Of a stretch of 64,000 bases of DNA, positions 32,324-43,121 are shown piece after piece. Numbering within the stretch: position 1 is the first letter of the stretch; each line of letters starts with the position of its first letter. The stretch is from CAVRQM01 sp963732775 (lineage in GTDB: Bacteria > Pseudomonadota > Alphaproteobacteria > Acetobacterales > Acetobacteraceae): NCBI GenBank assembly GCA_963732775.1, contig CAVTAR010000001.1, positions 1,488,001-1,552,000 on the forward strand. Direction: 5' to 3'. A model generated the notes under the pieces. It was not told the DNA's origin. It worked only from the letters and a program-made list of their open reading frames with translations, and made no database searches. The translations under genes were made by a program, and so were the position numbers.

Positions 32324-33061
32324 ATGGCCCGCCTGTCGGTGAACCTCAACAAGATCGCCCTGCTGCGCAACGCGCGCACCACTGGCGTGCCCGACGTGCT
32401 GCGTTTCGCGGCGCTCGCGCGAGAGGCCGGGGCGGCCGGGCTGACGGTCCACCCGCGCCCGGACGAGCGGCACATCCGGCGCACCGACGTGCTGGCGCTG
32501 GCGGAGTGGATGCGGCCGTGGCGGCCGGCGCTGGAGCTGAACGTCGAGGGCTATCCCGATGAGCAATTCATGGCCCTCGTCGAGCAGGTGCGCCCCGAGC
32601 AGTGCACGCTGGTGCCCGATTCGCCGGGCGTGCTGACCTCCGACGAGGGCTGGCGGCTCGATGCGGGGCAGCGCGCGGTCGTGGCCGCGGCGATGCCCCG
32701 GCTCCGGGCAGCCGGATGCCGGGTGATCCTGTTCGTCGACCCGGACGCGACGGCAGTGCCGGCGGCGCGCGATGCGGGCGCACAGGGCGTGGAAATCTAC
32801 ACCGGCGGTTTCGCGCGCGCGTTCCGCGAGGGGGCGCATGCGGGCATCCTGGCCTCCTGCGCGGGCGTGGCGCTGGCGGCCGAGGCGGCGGGCATGGTGG
32901 TGAACGTCGGCCACGACCTGAACCTGCACAACATCCCGCCACTGCTGCGCGCCGTGCCGGGCATCGCCGAGGCGTCCATCGGCCACGAACTGACCGCCGA
33001 CGCGCTGGAGACGGGCTTTTCCGCCGCCGTCGCGCGCTACGTCGCGGCCCTCTCCGCCTGA
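32324..33061 (+). CDS. pdxJ: pyridoxine 5'-phosphate synthase
   Basis: Condenses 1-deoxyxylulose 5-phosphate with the PdxA product to give pyridoxine 5'-phosphate, the last ring-forming step of the DXP-dependent B6 pathway. The 245-aa TIM-barrel protein has 'LSVNLNKIALLRNAR', 'GLTVHPRPDERHIRRTD', 'LELNVEGYP', 'VTLVPDSP'-type 'CTLVPDSPGVLTSDEGW', 'VEIYTGGFA' and 'VNVGHDLNLHNIPPL'. It follows the 2OG-Fe dioxygenase by 10 bases and is probably co-transcribed with it. dxs, which makes the co-substrate, is also in this window (48085). Confidence 0.96.
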   Translation: MARLSVNLNKIALLRNARTTGVPDVLRFAALAREAGAAGLTVHPRPDERHIRRTDVLALAEWMRPWRPALELNVEGYPDEQFMALVEQVRPEQCTLVPDSPGVLTSDEGWRLDAGQRAVVAAAMPRLRAAGCRVILFVDPDATAVPAARDAGAQGVEIYTGGFARAFREGAHAGILASCAGVALAAEAAGMVVNVGHDLNLHNIPPLLRAVPGIAEASIGHELTADALETGFSAAVARYVAALSA

Positions 33062-33090
33062 ACTCCTTGGCGAGCTGACCCGACGGCCGC

Positions 33091-33758
33091 TCAGCGGAGC
33101 GCGCCTGCGACCTCGGACCAGGACGTCACCACCACGTCGGCGCCGGCCGCATGCAGGCGCTCGGCTGAAGCAGGGGTCGTGTGACCGCCGCCGGTAAAGC
33201 CGATCGCACGCATGCCGGCCGCTTTGGCGGCTCTGACGCCTGCCACCGAGTCCTCGATCACGACGCACGACGCGGGATCGGCGCCGCACGTGGCGGCCGC
33301 GTGGAGAAACAGGTCGGGGGCCGGCTTGCCCCGCGCCACCTGGGCGGAGCTGAAGCAGCGTCCCGCGAAGAACCGCAGCAGGCCGGTACGCTCCAGGCTG
33401 AACAGGATGCGCTCCGGCTTCGATGACGACGCCACGCAGAGCGGATCGGTCCACGCGTCGAGGAACGCCTCCGCGCCCGGCATCGCGCCGAGGCGTTCGG
33501 CGAACAGCGAACGCGTGGCTGGCCAGACATCGCCCTCGATCGACAGCGGAATCGGCTTGCCAGTGCGCTCGGCGACACCGGCCAGGATGTCCGCCTGGCT
33601 CAGCCCGGTCAGCTCGTGCATCAGCCGTTCAGGTGACAGCATGATGTCCTGGGCGGCCAGGACCGCACTCATGGCCTCGGCCGCCAGCGGTTCGCTGTCG
33701 ATCAGCACGCCGTCGCAATCGCAGATCAGCAGGGCCGCGCACCCTGCCGGATGACGTG

Positions 33759-33762
<4 letters not shown>
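33091..33762 (-). CDS. HAD-superfamily hydrolase (beta-phosphoglucomutase-like phosphatase)
   Basis: A 223-aa HAD phosphatase or phosphomutase of the PGM-like subfamily. Motif I is 'LLICDCDGVLIDSEPL' with the nucleophilic D-x-D, motif II lies at 'CVASSSKPER', motif III at 'RGKPAPDLF' and motif IV at 'CVVIEDSVAGVRAA'. The GTG start at 33762 overlaps the Enzyme I stop (GTGA). As the last gene of the PTS operon it may dephosphorylate the imported sugar phosphate or a side product; the true substrate is not shown by the sequence. Confidence 0.9.
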
Positions 33763-35677
<1,915 letters not shown>

Positions 35678-35705
<28 letters not shown>

Positions 35706-36109
35706 GAGCGTGTTCCCTTCAGCGCCGGCTGCTGATCTCGAGTACCCGCGCCCGGTGCCAGGGCACCGCGGACGACCTCTGGGGAGGCGGGCTCGAGGCA
35801 AATCTCCCCGGGCCGTTCTGCCGTCTCGGCGCCGTTGAAGCTGAACACGACGTGGCCGATGTCGCCCACCTTGCGCCATGCGGAGCCGCCGACGGCGGTG
35901 ATGCGGAACCGCTCCGCGCCGATGAGCAGCACGTCCCCGCCCGCCGGCGCGCGCCCGACGGGATGGGCGTTTTCGTGGATCACCGACACCTCGGCCAGCT
36001 CGGGCGGGGCGCTGCTGTCGAACAGGATCAGCACGCCGCCGTCGATCAGGTCGCCCGCCTCCGCGCCGATCGCGGTGATCGTTGTGTGGAACAGGATGGT
36101 GTCGGCCAT
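35678..36109 (-). CDS. srlB: PTS glucitol/sorbitol-type Enzyme IIA (SrlB/GutA)
   Basis: The cytoplasmic IIA component that receives phosphate from HPr and hands it to SrlE. The 143-aa protein has the family landmarks 'LILFDSSAPPELAEVSVIHE', 'GDVLLIGAERFRITAVG' and 'VGDIGHVVFSFNGA'. A candidate phospho-His lies in 'SVIHENAHP'. It is a little longer than E. coli SrlB (about 123 aa) because of an unusual Pro/Gly/Ala-rich tail from about residue 105 that overlaps the start of the HPr-EI gene; a small frame error in the tail is possible. It lies 24 bases after srlE. Confidence 0.92.
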
Positions 36110-36133
36110 CGTGCGATCCCTGGCTCGCGATGC

Positions 36134-37168
36134 TCAGTAGAGGCCGAAGCTGAATGCCCAGCCGATGAGCACCGACACCGGCCCCATCACCTGGCGGCTG
36201 ATCAGCACTGCCGGCACGCCGATCTGGATGGTCGCGGGCTTGGCCTCGCCCAAGGCCAACCCCACCGGCACGAAGTCGCAGCCCACCTGGGTGTCGTAGG
36301 CGAACAGCGCCGGCAGCGCGAAGTGCGGCGGGATGTTGCCGGCCCCGATCTGCTGGCCGATCAGCACGCCGATCACCTGCGCGATCACCGCGCCCGGGCC
36401 CAGCACCGGCGAGAGGAACGGCAGGCCGCAGATCGCCGACAGGATCAGCAGGCCGACCAGGCTGCCGCCCAGCGGGGTCAGCACGCTGGCGATGACATTG
36501 CCGAGGCCGGTCGCGTTGATGACGCCGATCAGCATGGTGACGAAGGCCATGAACGGCAGCACGTTGCGGATCACCTGGTCGATCGCCCGCCGGCCGCTCT
36601 GGAACAGCACGCCCACCACGCCGCCCATCACCCGGCCGATGTCGGCGATGAAGCCGGTGAACCCGCCGCCGCCCTCGATCGGCGGCGGCTTGGCCAGGAA
36701 CGGACTCTGCAGCGTGGAACTGGCCACCGACGCGGGCGCGGGCGCTGGGGCTGCCGCCGGCAGCACGACACTGCCGTCGACCGGCACGAGATTGTCGAGC
36801 TTCACGCCGGAGACGTAGATGTCCTCGGTGATGAACTGCGCGAGCGGACCGGACTGCCCGACCGAGGTCAGGTTGATGGTGGGGATGCGCTTGCGCGGGT
36901 AGACGCCGCAGCGCGCCGTGCCGCCGCAGTCGATCACCACCGCGGCGATCTCGCTCTCGAGCGGCGGCGAGCGGAAGCCGTCCACCGCAGTGGCGCCGGT
37001 GAGCTCGGCCAGGCGCCGTGCGACTGGCGGAATGCCGCCCCCGGTCACCGCGACGATCTTGTCCTTCTGGGTGGTCGGCTGGATCACCAGCGGGCCGCCC
37101 CAGCCTTGCCTGCCGGCGGTGACGCGCACGGCCCGGAAGGCGGCGGTGTCGACGACTTGGTCGTTCAT
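36134..37168 (-). CDS. srlE: PTS glucitol/sorbitol-type Enzyme IIBC2 (SrlE)
   Basis: A 344-aa protein with the IIB domain at the N-terminus and part of the membrane IIC at the C-terminus. The IIB phosphorylation region is 'VVIDCGGTARCGVYPRKRIP', with the expected Cys pair. A Pro/Ala-rich hinge follows at about 145-170. The membrane part contains 'NVLPFMAFVTMLIGVINATG' and 'ILSAICGLPFLSPVLGPGA', the SrlE transmembrane signature. It pairs with SrlA to form the sugar channel. Polyol is phosphorylated during uptake by this complex. Confidence 0.95.
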   Translation of the reverse strand: MNDQVVDTAAFRAVRVTAGRQGWGGPLVIQPTTQKDKIVAVTGGGIPPVARRLAELTGATAVDGFRSPPLESEIAAVVIDCGGTARCGVYPRKRIPTINLTSVGQSGPLAQFITEDIYVSGVKLDNLVPVDGSVVLPAAAPAPAPASVASSTLQSPFLAKPPPIEGGGGFTGFIADIGRVMGGVVGVLFQSGRRAIDQVIRNVLPFMAFVTMLIGVINATGLGNVIASVLTPLGGSLVGLLILSAICGLPFLSPVLGPGAVIAQVIGVLIGQQIGAGNIPPHFALPALFAYDTQVGCDFVPVGLALGEAKPATIQIGVPAVLISRQVMGPVSVLIGWAFSFGLY

Positions 37169-37191
37169 GGTCGTTTCCCCTTGCCCGAGCG

Positions 37192-37722
37192 CTAGATCGT
37201 CACGCCCTGACGGCGTGCGAAGAACAGCGTGATCCGCTCGGTCAGGACACCCTTCAGCAGGATCACAACGAGGCCGGCGATGAAGTAGCGCACCGCCAGT
37301 GGACCAAGCGGCAGGTGCAGCGCGAGAATGCCGTTGGCCACTCCCAGCCAGACGAACAGCTCGCCGGAATTGGCGTGCGGGAACAGGCCGGTGATCGGAT
37401 GGCAGAACGACACCGCCGAATCGTAGAACGCCGGCTTGTGCTTCTCCTCCAGGAACACTCCGAAGGTGTAGGCCATCGGGTTGGTGAGGAAGAACATCGC
37501 GATCAGCGGCAGGAGCGTGTAGCGGGTGAGGGCGTAGCGCCCGGCAAAGCGCGCCACGTTGTGCACGCGCTGCTCGCCAATCAATTCGATAACCGCATAG
37601 ACCGCGGTGAGTAGCACGATCAGGGTTGGCAGAATGCCGGTGACGAAGGCGATGAAGACCTTTCCACCCGTGTTGAACACGTTGATGAAGGACTTGGCTC
37701 CATGTGAAAGCAGGTCGAGCAT
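37192..37722 (-). CDS. srlA: PTS glucitol/sorbitol-type Enzyme IIC (SrlA)
   Basis: The 176-aa membrane component of a glucitol-family PTS permease. It has 'LDLLSHGAKSFINVFNTGGK' at the N-terminus and the conserved 'GILPTLIVLLTAVYAVIELI', 'LLPLIAMFFLTNPMAYTFG' and 'FCHPITGLFPHANSGELFVW'. The length and order match E. coli SrlA. It lies 23 bases upstream of srlE and 29 bases downstream of gutM, giving the standard gutM-srlA-srlE-srlB arrangement but embedded in a larger catabolic operon. Confidence 0.95.
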   Translation of the reverse strand: MLDLLSHGAKSFINVFNTGGKVFIAFVTGILPTLIVLLTAVYAVIELIGEQRVHNVARFAGRYALTRYTLLPLIAMFFLTNPMAYTFGVFLEEKHKPAFYDSAVSFCHPITGLFPHANSGELFVWLGVANGILALHLPLGPLAVRYFIAGLVVILLKGVLTERITLFFARRQGVTI

Positions 37723-37751
37723 GGCGGATACTCCCCTTGTTGTTTATTGTG

Positions 37752-38207
37752 TCAGGCTGCGTGCAGCAAGGTCAGCTTCATGGCTGCTGTTCTGTCAGGC
37801 AACGCCGTGTTCGACTCCCGCTCGGAGGCGACCCGATCGATCTGCGCGACCGCGGCCTGGATCGCGGCGGTCGCGCGCGTGCGGTCGTGCGAGAAGGCGC
37901 TGCCGTCCCGCAGGGCGGCGAGCGGAACGCCTGCCATGTCTAATACGGGCTTGAAATGCGCAAACACGGTGCGACCGCGCATCACCAGGACCTGCCGTGT
38001 GGTGGAGTCCGGAGCCGCCACGACGATGGCGATGGCACCCGCGCCAAGGCGCGCGCGGGCATTGCCGCTGCCGACGAAACCATCGTTCCAGCGCTCGCTG
38101 ATCGCCCGGAGCGTCGTGCGGTAGTGCTTCATCTGATACGCGGTGCCGGCGATCTGGAGCCCCCACAGGACGGCGAACACCAGCAGCCCGACTTGCCAGA
38201 AATGCAT
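37752..38207 (-). CDS. gutM: GutM, glucitol operon activator-type protein
   Basis: GutM-type proteins activate glucitol operon expression in enterobacteria, although the mechanism is poorly known. The 151-aa protein starts at the ATG at 38207 with an N-terminal membrane anchor ('WQVGLLVFAVLWGLQIAGTA') followed by 'QMKHYRTTLRAISERWNDG', the family signature, and a soluble domain with 'RGRTVFAHFKPV'. The frame continues upstream, but the sequence there is not like GutM. It lies between the E2-hydrolase gene and srlA in the same orientation. It may work together with the SorC-type regulator at the operon's start. Confidence 0.9.
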   Translation of the reverse strand: MHFWQVGLLVFAVLWGLQIAGTAYQMKHYRTTLRAISERWNDGFVGSGNARARLGAGAIAIVVAAPDSTTRQVLVMRGRTVFAHFKPVLDMAGVPLAALRDGSAFSHDRTRATAAIQAAVAQIDRVASERESNTALPDRTAAMKLTLLHAA

Positions 38208-38306
38208 TGCTTCCCCCGAGATCTGCAGGCCGGGTTCGTTGCCCAGCACTACCGTTCTATCGTTCTTCCTCGTTCGTCTTGATTGACGCACCCGCTCGAT
38301 GACCCG

Positions 38307-39629
38307 TCAAGGCATGGGCGCCGTCAGGCTGCTGGTCGATTGCGCCAGCAGCGTCGCCACTGTATCGCGCGCCTCGATGTGCGGCATGTGTCCCGCATCG
38401 GCGATGGAGTGTAGCGCTACGAGACCGGGCAGTCCCGCCGTTTGCCGATGCGGGATGATGCCGTCCCGAACGCCCCACACGACCTTGACTGGAATGGTCA
38501 GCCGCGACAGCGCTGGCCGCAGATCGACCGCTTGCGTGCCGTCGGGGAACACCGAGTCCGAGATGGCCGTCTGCTGGGCGCGTAATGCGGGGTCCGACCG
38601 CGCCTGCAATGCGGCGCGAGTGAATGCCGGCGTGACCCAGCATGGGTCGGCGAACAGGCGACGCAGCCATGGGGCCAGGCTGTCCGGGCTTCGCGCGCGC
38701 AGGAAGCCGGCCAGGAAGTCGCCGTCGATCTCCGGCCCCAGGCCGGCCGGCGCGATCAACGTCAAGCCATGCAGGTCGAACTCGGTCGCCTCCGCCAGCG
38801 CCACCGCCACCGCACCCCCGAGCGAATGGCCTACGAGATGCGCGCGCGCGATGCCTTCCTCGTGCAGCACGGCGCGCACCGCATCGACGAGCGCCTCGAA
38901 AGCGGACTCGACCGTCGCGGGCGAGCGGCCGTGGCCGGGCAGATCGATGCCCAGCATCCGGCGCCCGGACTTCAGCAAGGACCACACCGGCCGCCAGCCC
39001 GACTGGTCCGCGCCGAAGCCGTGCAGGAACACCAGTGGCGTGCCCCCGCCGTGGCCAAGCCATTGCCGGAACAGCCTGCTTCCACGCACGGTGCGAGCTT
39101 CTTCTGTGGCCGGGACGAGCGCCGGCGCCGCCCGGTCCAGGTCGTCGCGCAGGATCCGCCCGCGCGGGCCGCTGCCGGTGATGGCGCGCAGGTCGAGCCC
39201 GCGCCGAGCCGCCTCACGCCGGGCCAGGGGCGTGGCGCGCAGCCCGCCTTCATCACCGGTCGCGCCCTCGTCGGTCGCGCCCTCGTTGGTCGGGAGCTTG
39301 CGTGGCGGGATGGCTGGTGGGCTGCGGTCGTGCCCATTGGCCGCCACCGCTGCCCGTACGTCGACATTGGCGGATGGTGGCCAGGGTTCGCCATCGGCCA
39401 CGATCCAAGCGACAGGATCACCCACCGCGATCGCGTCGCCATCGGGCGCGCGCACGCCGCGCAGCACGCCGCTTGCCGGGGCCTCGATCTCCATAGCCGC
39501 CTTGTCGGTCTCGATCTCGAACAGCGGCTCGCCCTTGGCCACCACCGCGCCCTCGAATGCGAGCCACCGGCCGATGCGCCCGGCCGTCATGTCCATGTCG
39601 ACCCGGGGAAAGATCACCTCGGTCGCCAT
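38307..39629 (-). CDS. lipoyl-domain E2 / alpha-beta hydrolase fusion (AcoC-type)
   Basis: This 440-aa protein has an N-terminal lipoyl domain ('FEIETDKAAMEIEAPASGVL', Lys in the D-K-A motif), a peripheral subunit-binding domain ('ATPLARREAARRGLDLRAIT' and 'GSGPRGRILRDDL'), and an alpha/beta-hydrolase C-terminal domain in place of the usual catalytic acetyltransferase ('VFLHGFGADQSGW', 'LVGHSLGGAVAVALA'). This is the organisation of acetoin-cleaving E2 (AcoC). The E1 alpha and beta genes are adjacent upstream, so it should form a TPP-dependent acyl-transfer complex. The substrate may be acetoin-like or another alpha-hydroxyketone arising from the imported polyol. Confidence 0.93.
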   Translation of the reverse strand: MATEVIFPRVDMDMTAGRIGRWLAFEGAVVAKGEPLFEIETDKAAMEIEAPASGVLRGVRAPDGDAIAVGDPVAWIVADGEPWPPSANVDVRAAVAANGHDRSPPAIPPRKLPTNEGATDEGATGDEGGLRATPLARREAARRGLDLRAITGSGPRGRILRDDLDRAAPALVPATEEARTVRGSRLFRQWLGHGGGTPLVFLHGFGADQSGWRPVWSLLKSGRRMLGIDLPGHGRSPATVESAFEALVDAVRAVLHEEGIARAHLVGHSLGGAVAVALAEATEFDLHGLTLIAPAGLGPEIDGDFLAGFLRARSPDSLAPWLRRLFADPCWVTPAFTRAALQARSDPALRAQQTAISDSVFPDGTQAVDLRPALSRLTIPVKVVWGVRDGIIPHRQTAGLPGLVALHSIADAGHMPHIEARDTVATLLAQSTSSLTAPMP

Positions 39630-39631
39630 GG

Positions 39632-40631
39632 TCAGAACCGTCCCCGCACCAGGTCTCGCGCCGCCGCGACGATGTCCGGCACCTGCGGCACCGCCGCGCG
39701 CTCGAGATCAGGGTTGTAAGGGATTGGACATTCGGCCCCGCCGAGCCGCCGGATCGGCGCATCCAGCCGGTCGAAGGCGGCGCTCTCGGCAATCAGCGCG
39801 CTAACCTCGGCACCGATGCCCAGGGTCTTGACGCCCTCGTAGACGCACAACAGCCGCGTCGTCCGCTAGACGCTGGCGATCAGGGTCGCGGAATCGAGCG
39901 GGCGCAGGCTGCGCAGGTCGATGATCTCCGCCTCGATGCCTTCCTCGGCCAGCGTCGCCGCCGCGTCCAGCGCCCGGTGCACCATGATGGAGCTCGCAAC
40001 GATGGTCAGGTCGCCGGCCTCGACGCCTGATTTCGGCCAGGCCGATCGGCACCCGATACGGGTCGGCTGGCACCGGCCCCTTCATCTTGTAGAGCAGCTT
40101 GTGCTCGAAGATCATGACCGGGTCGGGATCGTCGACCGCGGCGAGTAGCAGGCCCTTCGCGTCGTAGGGTGTGGCCGGCTGTACCACCTTCAGCCCCGGC
40201 ACATGCGCGAACCATGCCTCGAGGCTCTGGCTGTGCTGTGCCGCGGCGCCTGTGCCAGAGCCGGCGGGAAGGCGCATCACCAGCGGCACCGACACGCGCC
40301 CGCCCAGCATGAAGCGGATCTTCGCCGCCTGGTTGACGATCTGCTCCATTGCCAGCGTCGCGAAGTCGGAGAACTGGAACTCGAAGATCGGTCGAGCCCC
40401 GCCCAGCGCCGCCCCCACTGCGACGCCCGCCGCGCCCAGCTCGGCGATCGGCGTGTCGATCACGCGGTCCTCGCCGAAACGGTGCACCAGGTCGCCAGTC
40501 ACCTGGAAGGCGCCGCCATAGACGCCGATGTCCTCGCCCATGAGAAAGACGCGCTCGTCCGCTTCCATGGCCTGCGCCATCGCCTCCTGCATCGCCATCG
40601 CGTAGCTCAGCTCGCGAACCGCGACATCCAT
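39632..40631 (-). pseudogene. TPP-dependent dehydrogenase E1 beta (AcoB-like), with frame lesion and in-frame stop
   Basis: The N-terminal part has 'RVFLMGEDIGVYGGAFQVTG', 'IDTPIAELGAAGVAVGAALG' and 'VMRLPAGSGTGAAAQHSQSL', typical of E1 beta. Near 40018 one surplus base shifts the frame; the corrected frame gives 'GDLTIVASSIMVHRALDAAA' and 'EIIDLRSLRPLD'. A TAG then lies in place of a sense codon in '..LIASV-stop-RTTRLLCVYEG' near 39868, before the final segment ending 'RDLVRGRF' at 39632. Two lesions in one gene make it look non-functional, but error in the sequence cannot be excluded. Neighbours are E1 alpha (5 bases) and the E2 gene (2 bases). Confidence 0.85.
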
Positions 40632-40636
40632 GGGCG

Positions 40637-41642
40637 TCAGGCCGAGTAGACGTCGCGGGTCAGTTCCGCGATCACCGGCGCCGGGCTGTCCTGCGCAAAC
40701 GCGATCGCGGCGGCGATCTCGGCATCGACCTCACGCTCGATCTCGTCGACGGCGGCCCGGCCAAGGATGCCGCACTCGACCAGCTCGTCGGCGAACAGCA
40801 CGATCGGGTCGCGCCGGGACCATTCCTCGATCTCCTCCTTCGTGCGATAGCGGTTGCGGTCGCTGCGCGAGTGGCCACGAATGCGATAGGTCTTGCTCTC
40901 GATGAGCGACGGGCCAGCGCCGGCGCGCGCCCGCTCGATCGCCTCGCACGCCGCCTCGGCGACCTCGGCGAAGCGGTTGCCATCCACGATGCGTGCCGGG
41001 ATGGCGTAGCCGGCGGCACGATCGGCCACGTTCTTCACCGCCATCGAGCGCTCGGTGGACGTCGACATGCCGTACTTGTTGTTCTCGCAGACGAAGATCA
41101 CCGGCAGCTTCCACAAGGCGGCCATGTTCAGCGCCTCGTGGAAGGCGCCCTGGTTCGATGCGCCGTCGCCGAAGAAGCACACCACGACCTCGCGCCGCTT
41201 CTGCTGGCGCAGCGCCAGCGCCGCGCCGACCGCGATCGGCAGCCCGCCGCCGACGATGCCGTTGGCGCCCAGGTTGCCCCTGCGCCACATCGGCGATGTG
41301 CATCGATCCGCCGCGGCCGCGGCAGTAGCCGGTCTCCTTGCCGAAGAACTCGGCGAACATGCGCTTCGCCTCGGCGCCCTTGGCGATGCAGTGGCCGTGG
41401 CCGCGATGGGTGGACGTGATCTTGTCGTCGTCGGTCAGCGCCACGCAGATCCCGACGGCGCTGGCTTCCTGGCCGATCGACAGGTGCATCGTGCCGTGGA
41501 TCAGGCCGCGCATGTAGGCCTGCTCGGCGCCTTCCTCGAAGCGGCGGATCAGGTACATCTTGCGCAGCGCCTCGCGCAGGGTCGCGGGCGACAGGCGGTC
41601 GAAGATCGCTGGCCGGTTGGCGAGGGTCGCCGTCGCACTCAT
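40637..41642 (-). pseudogene. TPP-dependent dehydrogenase E1 alpha (AcoA-like), interrupted by one frame lesion
   Basis: E1 alpha binds thiamine diphosphate and decarboxylates or cleaves the substrate. The first part shows 'LRKMYLIRRFEEGAEQAYMR', 'HLSIGQEASAVG' and 'RGRGGSMHIADVAQG'. After one surplus base near 41285 the frame continues as 'NLGANGIVGGGLPIAVGAAL' and the TPP motif 'GDGASNQGAFHEALNMAALW', with 'CENNKYGMST' and 'RIRGHSRSD'. Both halves are otherwise intact, so the break could be an assembly error. It starts 5 bases after the upstream stop at 41647. Confidence 0.88.
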
Positions 41643-41646
41643 GGCA

Positions 41647-42977
41647 TCACGCCGACGCGCCGGCGAAAGCCGGCGATGTTGCCAGCAGCGCGTCCTGCTG
41701 GCGACGCAGCTTGACGATCTGCATCGTCTCGTCCACGCGGCAGTTGTCGTAGGTGAGGTAGTCGCCGACCCCGACCGGGTGCGTCACGACCGCGCGCTGC
41801 GGCCAGGCCCATCGGCAGCAGGCGATCCGCCCTAGCGAGATCGACGGTCGTGATCCAGCCGCGATAGTGGTACTCGCCGATCTGCACCAGGGTGACGCCG
41901 GGCGCGAGTCGCTTCCTTGGCCACGCAGCGGCATTCGGCAACCGGCTCGGGCAGCGGCTGCATGTGCGCCTGGCCGTGCAGCACGAGCGCGGCCGCGGTC
42001 AGTGGCACTTCGAGGCTGGTCAGGTGATAGGGCCGGATGAAGGTGAAGTAGGGGCCCGGACCCATCTTCAGGTCGCCCATCCGCTCGTGGATGCGCGGGT
42101 GCGGCATCTTGGTGACGACGAAGACGCCGGGCGCCACGCCCTTGCCGACGGAGTAGTCGACGACGCCGGAGCTGGACAGCAGGCCGCCATCCTCTGCCGG
42201 GACCAGCATGGTCGAGAGTTCGTCGGGTCGGCGCGCCGGGCCATGCATGCCGGGGCTGGTCGGGCACGAGGCCGGTGGCGTTGGCGATCGCGCGCCATCT
42301 CGACCATCGTCTTCGAGCCGTCGACGAACTCGACCAGCATGCGCGGATTCATGTGCCGGCGCCTGGCCTCTTCCTCGATACTCGGCGCGGCGTGGCGTCG
42401 ATGTGCAGCGGATTGTTCTTGCCCTTGCCGGCGGCGACGATCGGATAGCCCATGGCGCGAGACGAAGTCGATCAGCTCCATGGCGGCGGACGGCTCGTCG
42501 CCGGCGCCCAGCGAATAGGCCACGCCGGCCGGGCGGCCTCGCTCGGCCAGATAGGCGCCGATGGTGACGTCGGCCTCGACATTCATCATCACCAGATGCT
42601 TGCCGTGCGCCATGGCGCGCAGCGCCGATCTCGGCGCCGACTGCGGGAATGCCGGTGGCGTCGATGATCACGTCCACCTGGTCGGCGACGCAGGCGATGT
42701 CGCTGTTGTCGGTCACGACCATGCGCCCGGCCCGGATGGCATCCTCGGCCGCGCCGATGTCGGACGTCGCGACCGCGCGCGCGCGGGGGATCCCGGCGAT
42801 GTCGAGCGCGGCCCAGGCCTGGTCGGCGCGCATCTCGGCCAGCACGGCGATCTCGAGCCCGGGCATCAGGCTGATTTGGGTCACGATGTCGGTGCCCATC
42901 TCGCCGCAGCCGACGAGGCCCACCCGCACGGGCCGCCCCGCCTCGGCGCGGGACTGCAAATCGATCGAGATGCTCAT
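41647..42977 (-). pseudogene. homoserine-dehydrogenase-like oxidoreductase with SAF-type C-terminus, multiply frameshifted
   Basis: The N-terminus is a Rossmann fold ('RVGLVGCGEMGTDIVTQISL', 'MVVTDNSDIACVADQVDVII') of the type found in predicted homoserine dehydrogenases with a C-terminal SAF domain (COG4091-like). The remaining family sequence is scattered over three frames: 'HLVMMNVEADVTIGAYLAER', 'PEDGGLLSSSGVVDY'-type 'AEDGGLLSSSGVVDYSVGKG', 'DLKMGPGPYFTFIRPYHLTS' and 'VGVGDYLTYDNCRVDETMQI'. At least five frame changes fall between about 42615 and 41800. As written the gene cannot make a protein. It is the first enzyme gene of the polyol PTS operon, and the start ATG at 42977 has AAGGGAG upstream. 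Confidence 0.8.
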
Positions 42978-43041
42978 GCCGAAGTCTCCCTTAGGCGCTC
43001 TTACGCACCGCCATTTCCGCACGACATCCCACTGCAGGTCA

Positions 43042-43116
43042 ACACTTTTGTTATCCAGGTTTTTAGCGCTGTGCGCCTTCCAGGCCGGAATACTCCCATA
43101 TATGGCACAAAAGTGT
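43042..43116. promoter_or_regulatory. candidate operator/promoter region of the polyol PTS operon
   Basis: In the 144-base gap between the regulator stop and the dehydrogenase start (42978-43121), the 10-mer ACACTTTTGT (43042-43051) recurs as its exact reverse complement ACAAAAGTGT (43107-43116). AT-rich half-sites like these are unusual in this GC-rich DNA and resemble operators of SorC/DeoR-type regulators. On the minus strand a TTGACC hexamer directly follows the left half-site and could be a -35 element. Binding by the regulator encoded just upstream is inference. Confidence 0.45.
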
Positions 43117-43121
43117 CTCGG

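Noticed and set aside
39241..39300. Short GACGAGGGCGCGACC-like repeats in the E2 gene
   Set aside because: They lie in the disordered linker between the lipoyl and subunit-binding domains and encode Glu/Gly/Ala/Thr-rich sequence, which is normal there.
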